From Comamonas fluminis (GTDB taxonomy: Bacteria; Pseudomonadota; Gammaproteobacteria; Burkholderiales; Burkholderiaceae_C), in contig NZ_CP066783.1 in NCBI RefSeq assembly GCF_019186805.1, positions 2,741,501 through 2,805,500 of the forward strand: a stretch of 64,000 bases of DNA, read 5' to 3'. The notes under the pieces are model-generated. The model saw only the letters and a program-made list of their open reading frames with translations. It had not been told where the DNA came from and ran no database searches. Shown in pieces: positions 29,633-36,991 of this stretch (position 1 is the first letter of the stretch; each line of letters starts with the position of its first letter). Both the position numbers and the translations under genes were made by a program.

Positions 29633-29712
29633 TCTTTATGCAGCCTGAAGTTGCGACCTGATGCCTGTGACTGCAATTACATGATTTCCTTATTGCTGAG
29701 TCGCCATATTTT

Positions 29713-29755
29713 ATTGCGTCATTTTTTTGACGCAATTTCCATATTGCGTCATAAT
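29713..29755 (+). promoter_or_regulatory. Promoter with three operator half-sites ahead of the Fic gene
   Basis: ATTGCGTCA occurs at 29713-29721, inverted at 29728-29736 and again direct at 29743-29751. A -35 TTGACG (29727-29732) and a -10 CATAAT (29750-29755), 17 bp apart, overlap the repeats. The ATG at 29763 is only 8 nt after the -10, so the mRNA should be leaderless or nearly so. The winged-helix domain of the Fic protein is the likely ligand. Confidence 0.65.
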
Positions 29756-29762
29756 CCACATC

Positions 29763-31142
29763 ATGAATAGCGTCAAACCACAGCAAGAACTCGACTTGTT
29801 GGCCAACATCATTGAGCGTCACCCTGAAGGGATGAGCGCTGAAGAAGTGCTGCAGGAATCAGGGCTGACATTGCAGCGCCGTAGCCTTCAGCGCCGATTG
29901 GCCGTACTGGTTGAACAAGGGCGCATTCGGGTCCAGGGGCAAGCAAGGGCTGTGCGCTACTTCCCAGTTTTGCAAGATGAAAGTGCAAGTGGCGTAGCTT
30001 CTTCAGGCACAGCGGCTGAGATCGAGCCATATGTTCCCGTCAGCGCTCAAGGCGAAGCCATCAAGGCGTATGTGCGTCAGCCCCGGCACCTGCGCAAACC
30101 TGTGGTCTATCGCACAGAATTTTTAGAACAGTATCACCCCAACCACACCGCGTACCTGCCTTTGAAGCTGCGTGAGCAGCTACATGCCTTGGGGCGCTCA
30201 CCTGCGGAGCAAACACCCGCAGGCACATTTGCCAGGGACATTCTCAACCGCCTTCTGATCGACCTTTCTTGGGCATCATCACAGTTGGAAGGCAATACCT
30301 ATAGCCGCCTTGATACCGAGCGACTGATCGAGTTTGGCCAAGCGGCAGAGGGTAAGGATGCCTTTGAGACGCAGATGATCCTGAACCACAAGCAGGCCAT
30401 CGAATTTTTGGTGCATTCGCCTGAGCAAGCTGTGGTGTCGCAAGACACCATCGTGGCCTTGCATGCTTTGCTTTCCGATGGCTTGATGGCTGACCCCGCC
30501 ATGTGTGGCCGCATTCGCAGCCGCGCCGTAGAAATTGGTGGCAGCGTTTACCTGCCAGTGGCTTTGCCGCAGCGCCTGGAAGAGCTGTTCGGCATCGTGG
30601 TGGGCATGGCCGCAGAAATCGAAGATCCGTTTGAGCAGGCGTTTTTCCTGATGGTGCACTTGCCTTACTTGCAGCCCTTTGAGGATGTAAATAAGCGTGT
30701 GTCGCGTCTGGCAGCCAACATTCCCTTCATCCGCCACAACCTGTGCCCGCTGTCATTCATTGATGCGCCCCGGCAAGCCTATGTGGACGCCATGATTGGT
30801 TTGTACGAACTCAACCAGGTGGATCTGCTGCGGGATGTCTTTGTGTGGGCTTACGAGCGCTCATGCCAGCAGTACGTGGCTGTGCAGCAAAGTCTAGTGC
30901 CGCCTGACATCTTGCGCTTGCGCTACCGGCAAGTGTTAGGTGACGTGATTGCAGCTGTTGTTCGCAGCGGCCAGCCCGTGAATAAGGCGAGCGTCAACGC
31001 CATGCTTCCTGGAAGTGTGCAGCCTGAAGACCGTGAGCACTTCACACAGCTCGTGCTCAAGGAATTGGCTGGCTTGCATGCTGGGAATGCCGTGCGGTTT
31101 GGGCTGCGGCCGCTCGATTTGCTTGGCTGGAACCATAAATAG
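29763..31142 (+). CDS. Fic/DOC family protein with N-terminal HTH; catalytic His replaced by Gln
   Basis: A 459-residue protein. Residues 1-65 are a winged helix-turn-helix (AEEVLQESGLTLQRRSLQRRLAVLVEQGRIRVQGQ). An inhibitory helix follows with the S-x-x-x-E-G/N motif (SSQLEGN, about 171-177). The Fic core at about 302-314 reads QPFEDVNKRVSR where canonical enzymes have HPFxxGNGRxxR. The His needed for AMP transfer is therefore Gln, while Phe, the acidic residue, Asn and both Arg positions remain. This suggests loss or change of activity. The start at 29763 fits the promoter; an in-frame ATG at 29727 lies upstream of the -10. It may regulate itself through the upstream repeats. It converges on res. 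Confidence 0.9.
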   Translation: MNSVKPQQELDLLANIIERHPEGMSAEEVLQESGLTLQRRSLQRRLAVLVEQGRIRVQGQARAVRYFPVLQDESASGVASSGTAAEIEPYVPVSAQGEAIKAYVRQPRHLRKPVVYRTEFLEQYHPNHTAYLPLKLREQLHALGRSPAEQTPAGTFARDILNRLLIDLSWASSQLEGNTYSRLDTERLIEFGQAAEGKDAFETQMILNHKQAIEFLVHSPEQAVVSQDTIVALHALLSDGLMADPAMCGRIRSRAVEIGGSVYLPVALPQRLEELFGIVVGMAAEIEDPFEQAFFLMVHLPYLQPFEDVNKRVSRLAANIPFIRHNLCPLSFIDAPRQAYVDAMIGLYELNQVDLLRDVFVWAYERSCQQYVAVQQSLVPPDILRLRYRQVLGDVIAAVVRSGQPVNKASVNAMLPGSVQPEDREHFTQLVLKELAGLHAGNAVRFGLRPLDLLGWNHK

Positions 31143-31257
31143 CCTTTAGGACGTCGAGTAGTAATTGTCCAAGGCACCCCTTGAATCGACTGAATCGACC
31201 TGCATTTCCTAGATAGCTTTCAGCCTCTCGGAATTTGGGGGATTCCCCTTTAACCAA

Positions 31258-31284
31258 GGTAGAGCCCGCTCAAGTGGCTCTACC
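31258..31284 (-). terminator. Candidate terminator downstream of res
   Basis: GGTAGAGCC and GGCTCTACC form a 9-bp stem with a 9-nt loop just after the res stop on the minus strand, followed by TTGGTT. The T tract is weak. Confidence 0.5.
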
Positions 31285-31290
31285 CGACGG

Positions 31291-34038
31291 TTATGCCTTC
31301 ACTTCAAACCGCAAGAAGTCGGTAAGTCGTTCCGACTCTTTGATTTGATCGTGTGGTACCAGCAAGTAGCGCCATTGCTTACCGCCAACAGTTGCTGCAT
31401 GGTTGGAAGCGTGTGTGCACCATTTGGCGGCAGCCGCTGCCTTGGCTTTCACTTCGTCCGAATTCAGATCGTCACGCTTCTTGGTTTCCACCATGAAGAT
31501 CATTGAATCGGTTTCGGCCACAAAGTCAGGGATGTACTCAGGCTGCTCACTGCCCAGCTTGTAGTAAATCTGGAACTGGCCTTTGGCGGGCTTAAACCAT
31601 TTCAACGCGTCACGCTCCAGGATGACCGAGAAGCGTCGCTCGGTGTCAGAGTCAAACTTTTGCAGTGGGTACAAGCAACGTGAGAAGCCGCCAAAAAGCA
31701 TTTGCTTAATTTTGCTCAGCTCATTGACCGTATCGCGATAGCTCTGCGGAGTTTGCCCGGCAACCACCGTGTAGTTGCAGGGCTTGAGTTCGGTAAACCC
31801 TCGGCTCACCTGAACCTCGTAGTCCGTAGCTTCTTCCCAGAAGTGCTTCATCATTTCCGCATGGATCAAGCGTGCCAGCTCAGCGCCATAGGTGTCGAGC
31901 ACTTCGTGCAGCTCGTTGTCGGAGTAGTTCTGCGCTTGATAGTGAGCCACTGCTTGACCGGCCAAGTCGTACAGCAACTCGGCCTGTGTGAAGTAATCCA
32001 CGTCGTCAAAGTCGATCAGCTTTTTGACAATGTAGTCCTCAAAGCGTTGTTCCCTGATGCCCGTTTCGCGGCTCATGGTGAACTGATCGTTGGTGCGCAA
32101 CTCTTGGCCAACGATTTCGCGTTGTCCAGGCTGGAAGTTAGGCAGCATTCCCAGCTTAAAAGAATGGAAGCCACTGGTGACTTCACCCTTGGGCACCACT
32201 GCAATGCGCGGAATGTCAATGGTTTGCTGGACGACGATTTCCGTCGTCTTCGCCACCACTGCAGACACATCAAGAGCAGCTTGGGCATCATCCGCGTTAG
32301 CCAGTAAGTTGCCCTGTGCTGGTTTTACTCGTTCCTTCACTTCCGCCACGATGGCAGATTGAACCTCTGGGTTCAGCAGCGCGTTGCTTGTGGGTACAAG
32401 TTTACGCTTAGCCTCAAACTGGCGGATCACATCTACGACCACCTGAGCCATTTCTAGTTCGCGCTCCGTAGTGAAAACGGGCGCTGTTGTAGTGGCAGGC
32501 GTCGTAGCTGATGCACCAGTCGTGGTGGTAGCTGTGCCGCTTGTATTGACTGCCCCTGCAGGCGTTTGGGCCAGGCCAAGTCGTGTCATGACGCCAGAGC
32601 TGACCTGTACGCTCACCTTCTTGTCATCTGCGCTTGGCGCTTCCAAAATGACTTGCTTGAGCCGGATGGGTGAGTCGCCACGGTTTGCTTCGTCAATGAT
32701 CTCTTGGAACTTGTCGTGCGCAACGATGTTCAGTCGGTCAACGGCTGCCACACCTGTTCGCTTTCCGTAGGGCAAGCGCAAGCCTCGGCCAATTGATTGT
32801 TCAATCAGTGTGCGAGCATTGGCTGCCCGCAAGGGCACGATGGTGTAGAGGTTGGTAACGTCCCAGCCTTCTTTGAGCATGTTGACGTGGATGACGACTT
32901 CTGTCGGCTCATCCACACTCTCTACGGCCAACAGCTTGGCGATCATCTCTTCTTCTTCAGCACCGGAGCGGCTGGAGTCCACTTGGATGACCTTACCCGC
33001 ATAGCGACCCTCATAGAAGGCTGAAGATTCAATCAGTGCTTTAAGTTGCGAGGCGTGCGTGGTGTCTCTTGCAATCACCAACATGAATGGCTTGACCACC
33101 TTCGCATTGTTTTCTCGTGCATAGGTCAGTAGCTCAACCTTGGTGCTTTCGTGCAGACGGATACCGTCTTCCAGCTTGATCTTTTCCAGGTCCTCAGCAG
33201 AGTATGCCTTGGGGTCAAAACCGCGCTGGGTCACGGCGGCAGGCTCTTTGACGAAGCCGTCTTCCATGGCCCGTGCCAATGGGTAGTCCATCACCACGTT
33301 CTTGAACGGAACAGGGCCACGCGTTGTTTCCACAAACGGCGTAGCGGTCACTTCCAAGCCAAACAATGGGTTCAACTCATTGATAGCACGTACCCCCGCA
33401 CTGGCGCGGTAGCGGTGCGATTCGTCCATCAGCAGCACAAGGTCGGGCAAGTTGGCCAAGTGATTGAAGTAGCTGTCGCCCAGCACCTCGCGCATGCGCT
33501 TGATGCGCGGCTCCTTACCGCCGCGAACTTCCGAGTTGATCTTGGAGATATTGAAAATATTGATGCGAATCTCACCAAACAATTCTCCGCCAGTGATATT
33601 CTGCTGATCGTAGTTATCACCGGTAATAATTCGAGGTAGATTAATTGCTAGCTCACCTATCCCTTTAAAAACATACTTTGCAGTATTAGGCGTGAAGTCA
33701 TCAATTAGCTTGTTATAGATAGTCAGGTTCGGCGCGAGCACGAAGAAGTTGTTAATGCCATGTGCTAAGTGCAAATAGGCAATGAATGCGCCCATCAAAC
33801 GTGTCTTACCTACGCCCGTTGCCAAGGCAAAGCACAGCGAAGGAAATTCGCGTTCAAAGTCTTCCAACGTGGGGAACTCTGCTTTTAAGGTGGCAAGGGC
33901 TGCGGCTACATCGCGATTCTCGTGCCTTAGAAGCCCCGGTACCGCTTCAATAGCGCGTGTAAGTTTTTCCAGAGATTGAGCTTGCGGCGGGCGCAGAGAC
34001 AATCGGCCAGTAACAGCGTTCAGGACGCGTGCATTCAT
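31291..34038 (-). CDS. res: Type III restriction-type helicase/endonuclease subunit (Res)
   Basis: A 915-residue Res-like subunit. The SF2 helicase motor has Walker A in ATGVGKTRLMG (about 73-81), the DEAH-box variant MDESHRYR (about 203) and the motif VI-type EQSIGRGLRLPYGKR. After a Thr/Ala-rich linker near residue 490, the C-terminus carries a PD-(D/E)xK nuclease: PDF near 830 and ETKKR near 845. Type III enzymes need Mod for target recognition. Its ATG overlaps the mod stop (ATGA), so both are made together. An SNF2 helicase completes the cassette upstream, which ordinary type III systems lack. Confidence 0.92.
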   Translation of the reverse strand: MNARVLNAVTGRLSLRPPQAQSLEKLTRAIEAVPGLLRHENRDVAAALATLKAEFPTLEDFEREFPSLCFALATGVGKTRLMGAFIAYLHLAHGINNFFVLAPNLTIYNKLIDDFTPNTAKYVFKGIGELAINLPRIITGDNYDQQNITGGELFGEIRINIFNISKINSEVRGGKEPRIKRMREVLGDSYFNHLANLPDLVLLMDESHRYRASAGVRAINELNPLFGLEVTATPFVETTRGPVPFKNVVMDYPLARAMEDGFVKEPAAVTQRGFDPKAYSAEDLEKIKLEDGIRLHESTKVELLTYARENNAKVVKPFMLVIARDTTHASQLKALIESSAFYEGRYAGKVIQVDSSRSGAEEEEMIAKLLAVESVDEPTEVVIHVNMLKEGWDVTNLYTIVPLRAANARTLIEQSIGRGLRLPYGKRTGVAAVDRLNIVAHDKFQEIIDEANRGDSPIRLKQVILEAPSADDKKVSVQVSSGVMTRLGLAQTPAGAVNTSGTATTTTGASATTPATTTAPVFTTERELEMAQVVVDVIRQFEAKRKLVPTSNALLNPEVQSAIVAEVKERVKPAQGNLLANADDAQAALDVSAVVAKTTEIVVQQTIDIPRIAVVPKGEVTSGFHSFKLGMLPNFQPGQREIVGQELRTNDQFTMSRETGIREQRFEDYIVKKLIDFDDVDYFTQAELLYDLAGQAVAHYQAQNYSDNELHEVLDTYGAELARLIHAEMMKHFWEEATDYEVQVSRGFTELKPCNYTVVAGQTPQSYRDTVNELSKIKQMLFGGFSRCLYPLQKFDSDTERRFSVILERDALKWFKPAKGQFQIYYKLGSEQPEYIPDFVAETDSMIFMVETKKRDDLNSDEVKAKAAAAAKWCTHASNHAATVGGKQWRYLLVPHDQIKESERLTDFLRFEVKA

Positions 34039-35756
34039 TCTTCGTTCTCCCCAAACAGACCGCTTTGCACATCATTGGTGGCTGCGGACTTCTTAGATTT
34101 GCGTGTAGCACCGCTAGTAGCGGGCATGGGTTCTTCTATTGGCTCAGCTTTCTCCGCAATCGGCAGGTTGGCAACGTTCAGGCTGTAGTCGTCATGCCCC
34201 CATTCACAACGCGACAGCACCATCTTCGGAATTTTCTTGAGCGTCAGATTGGGCCAACGCTCAGATGCTTTGGCTGTAGTCACCCCATGAAAAGCAGCGC
34301 AGCAAACCAACAAACTTTGGTCGCTACCGACTTCTTCGGACAGTGCTTGCAACTGTTCTGCAGACAGGTTCTGGGTCGTGACGTAAATGTAATCCCGCTC
34401 GCTGGAATTTCCGTGCTGCCACCAAGTCGACTCGGATGGTGCATACGTAAACCCTTCCAGCTTGGCGATAGCTTCGGCCAACTGCGCTGCGTTGTACTCG
34501 GGGTTGATGACTGGATTACCCCAGCGGTCGTTAACAATCAGGCTGGGGGCAATTTTGTAATAGCGGAAGCCGCCGCCACCTTGCCAGTTCACGGATTTTG
34601 AAATACCGCCCTGATCATTGCCATCAATGACTTTTTGAAGGCGCGGGATGACATGGGTATGGCAATGTTCACCTAGCTCGACCATGATCCAGCGGCGCCT
34701 CATTTTTTGCGCTACAGCACCGGTTGTTCCTGAGCCTGCAAAAGAATCGAGCACTAGATCGCCTGGTCGAGTCGCTATTTCTAAAACACGTTTTAGTAGT
34801 CGTTCAGGCTTAGGCGTGCTAAAAACATCATCGTTATTAAACGCGCGTACTTCAAGCTTAGCCTCATGGTTATGTCCAACTTCTTCGTTGGGCCAAAATG
34901 TCGCTGGAGGACGAGTTGGGCTTTCCTCAAGATACTGCTTTACATAAATTTCCCAACGCCCATCTTTTTGAACAAAGTCTAGCTGGTCAAAATTTAAGAT
35001 TACGTTTTCTTTTTTCCATCGCCAGCGGCCCTCAGTGCCATCAGGCTTAATAGGGAAGATATCTGTACCGTCAGGAGCCGAGATCGCATACCACATAGAT
35101 GGTCGATCCTGTCTAAGAGACTCCGAGCCTTCTTTTCTTAGTGAGCGTCGACGGTAGTATTTATTATTTTCTTTATCAAAGAATCCGAACTGAGCTGCAT
35201 TCTGATCCTTTGGCAACTGAAAAGGGACAAAGGCATTTGTTTTTTGATAGACAAGTAGATGATCATGAGAAACACTGAAACCTCGTGCATCCATTCGCTC
35301 GCTATAGACCTTTTGCCATAGACAGTTGGCAACAAAGTTCGCTCTGCCAAAAATTTCATCACAAAGAATTTTCAGATAGTGTGCTTCGTTATCATCAATT
35401 GTGATCCACAGAGAGCCATCTTCTGCTAACAAATGTCTAATGATCTCCAGTCGATCACGCATCAGCCCGAGCCAAATCGAGTGCTCTAGTCCATCGTCGT
35501 AATGCGTAAATGCGCTACCAGTGTTGTATGGAGGATCAATGAAAACGCATTTAACCTTCCCAGAAAACTCCTGTTCCAGTGCCTTTAACGCGAGCAAGTT
35601 ATCACCAAAGATCAAACGGTTATCGAAGATATCGTTCTCAGTTTTACGCTGCTTGGCGTGGTATGAATTTGACGGATCTTCCAGCAGGATGCGCGGCTCC
35701 AGCTTGGGCCGCTTTTCCTTACCTATCCAAGTCAGTTCCAGTTTTTGTTTGCTCAT
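34035..35756 (-). CDS. mod: Type III-like DNA adenine methyltransferase (Mod)
   Basis: A 573-residue beta-class N6-adenine methyltransferase. The catalytic DPPYNTGS is at about 74-81 and comes before the SAM motif DSFAGSGTTGAVA at about 336, the order seen in type III Mod subunits. The target-recognition region lies between them, and a further domain with the WWQHGNSSERDYIYVTT block follows. It should methylate one strand of an asymmetric site and guide Res. A start 30 bp upstream (35786) is equally open; I prefer MSKQKLELTW at 35756, but neither has a strong ribosome site. The IS element at 35920-36990 lies just upstream and may cut it off from the helicase promoter. Confidence 0.92.
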   Translation of the reverse strand: MSKQKLELTWIGKEKRPKLEPRILLEDPSNSYHAKQRKTENDIFDNRLIFGDNLLALKALEQEFSGKVKCVFIDPPYNTGSAFTHYDDGLEHSIWLGLMRDRLEIIRHLLAEDGSLWITIDDNEAHYLKILCDEIFGRANFVANCLWQKVYSERMDARGFSVSHDHLLVYQKTNAFVPFQLPKDQNAAQFGFFDKENNKYYRRRSLRKEGSESLRQDRPSMWYAISAPDGTDIFPIKPDGTEGRWRWKKENVILNFDQLDFVQKDGRWEIYVKQYLEESPTRPPATFWPNEEVGHNHEAKLEVRAFNNDDVFSTPKPERLLKRVLEIATRPGDLVLDSFAGSGTTGAVAQKMRRRWIMVELGEHCHTHVIPRLQKVIDGNDQGGISKSVNWQGGGGFRYYKIAPSLIVNDRWGNPVINPEYNAAQLAEAIAKLEGFTYAPSESTWWQHGNSSERDYIYVTTQNLSAEQLQALSEEVGSDQSLLVCCAAFHGVTTAKASERWPNLTLKKIPKMVLSRCEWGHDDYSLNVANLPIAEKAEPIEEPMPATSGATRKSKKSAATNDVQSGLFGENEE

Positions 35757-35914
35757 TGCTTCAATCCCATCGTTGCGGAGCAGCATTCGCTAAGCGCCCC
35801 GCCAAATACCAGTGGTGCATTGTCTGTGTAGACATGAAGAATGCACCTGCTGAAAATCAGTACTGTCATCCCCATCATCTCCTTATCGTTCTTGTGGTGC
35901 AGATGCCGTGGTGG

Positions 35915-36880
35915 CTAGCTGTCAGGTCCCGGATGATTACGCACGTTCTTGACGAATAAATCAGGTGCTTTCATCTTCCATTTTTTGAGTGCTTGGACTG
36001 GGGCTTCATGCCCCAGTGCCTTTTGTGGCAAGTGGTGGTTGTACAGCCAGACAAACCTGTGCAGTGTCTTCTCCAAATCCTCTGCGCTGTTGAAGTGATG
36101 CGAGCGCAGCACCTGGCTCAGGCGGCCATTGAAGCGCTCAACCATGCCGTTGGTTTGCGGCGTCTTTGGCTTGGTCAGCCGATGCTCTATCCCCAATGCT
36201 TGGCATAACTGGTCGAATTCGTGCTCGCCTGAGGGCTGACGTGTGCGGCTTCCAAACAATCGGTCTGTGAACTCTTTGCCGTTGTCGGTGAGGATGGTGT
36301 GGATCTTGAACGCTGCAGCTTTGCGTACGGCAGCCAAGAAGGCTTTGGCGGATGCTGCCGTCTTGTGCTGCTTGATATCAATGAACACCCAGCGTGTAGC
36401 TCGATCGATGGCAACAAAAACATAGCGGCGCTTGTCCTCATCGTGCATCTGGGGCAGGTACTTCACATCTACATGTACATAGCCAGGCTCATACGCCTTG
36501 AAGGGTTTGTGCTCGCCCTCAGGCTTGGGCTGTATGGGCAATCTGGAGTGGCCTCGTCTGCGCAGCAAGCGATCCAGCGCAGAACGGCTCATGGCAGGCT
36601 CAATAAACTCCCGCACCACTGCCAGCAAATCATCGAGCGGCAGCAGCAGTTGGGTGCGCAGATAGACCACCAATTCTTCCTGTGCCGCATTGAGCGTGGT
36701 CTGCAATCGGTGCGGCGTATGACTGGCATCGTGCACCGTAGTGCGATGACGCCACTTGCGCACCGTGTCCAGGCCAATGCCGTATTGCTGGGCCAACTCC
36801 CGGTCCGTGCCACTGGCTTGCTGCAATGCACGTCGTGTAGCAGGCGTGGTCGTTGCGTTCTTGTGTAGAGCAATCAACAT
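35915..36880 (-). CDS. IS481-family DDE transposase
   Basis: A 321-residue transposase with N-terminal helix-turn-helix (about 15-60) and a DDE integrase core: first Asp in HVDVKYLPQM, second in LTDNGKEFTDRLFG, Glu in MVERFNGRLSQVL. Start is ATG 36880, with AAGGAG 6 nt before it; the frame is open to 36907. The coding sequence runs through the left terminal repeat and its TAG stop (35915-35917) is provided by the duplicated target site outside the element. The protein looks intact. Confidence 0.95.
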   Translation of the reverse strand: MLIALHKNATTTPATRRALQQASGTDRELAQQYGIGLDTVRKWRHRTTVHDASHTPHRLQTTLNAAQEELVVYLRTQLLLPLDDLLAVVREFIEPAMSRSALDRLLRRRGHSRLPIQPKPEGEHKPFKAYEPGYVHVDVKYLPQMHDEDKRRYVFVAIDRATRWVFIDIKQHKTAASAKAFLAAVRKAAAFKIHTILTDNGKEFTDRLFGSRTRQPSGEHEFDQLCQALGIEHRLTKPKTPQTNGMVERFNGRLSQVLRSHHFNSAEDLEKTLHRFVWLYNHHLPQKALGHEAPVQALKKWKMKAPDLFVKNVRNHPGPDS

Positions 36881-36990
36881 AGCGGCTCCTTGAAAGACGA
36901 TTGCCATGTTGCCACAACAGCCTGCAGCACTTGTCTGCTATGGAGCAACGGGCGCTTGGTTGTAAGCAGCCAATCATCCGGGACCTGACA
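35920..36990 (-). mobile_element. Intact IS481-family insertion sequence, 1071 bp
   Basis: Perfect 19-bp terminal inverted repeats TGTCAGGTCCCGGATGATT lie at 35920-35938 and (inverted) 36972-36990, with TGT...ACA ends as in the IS481 family. The flanking GCTAGC at 35914-35919 and 36991-36996 is the target-site duplication. The perfect ends and intact transposase suggest a recent insertion. It landed between the SNF2 helicase stop codon and mod. Confidence 0.95.
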
Positions 36991-36991
36991 G

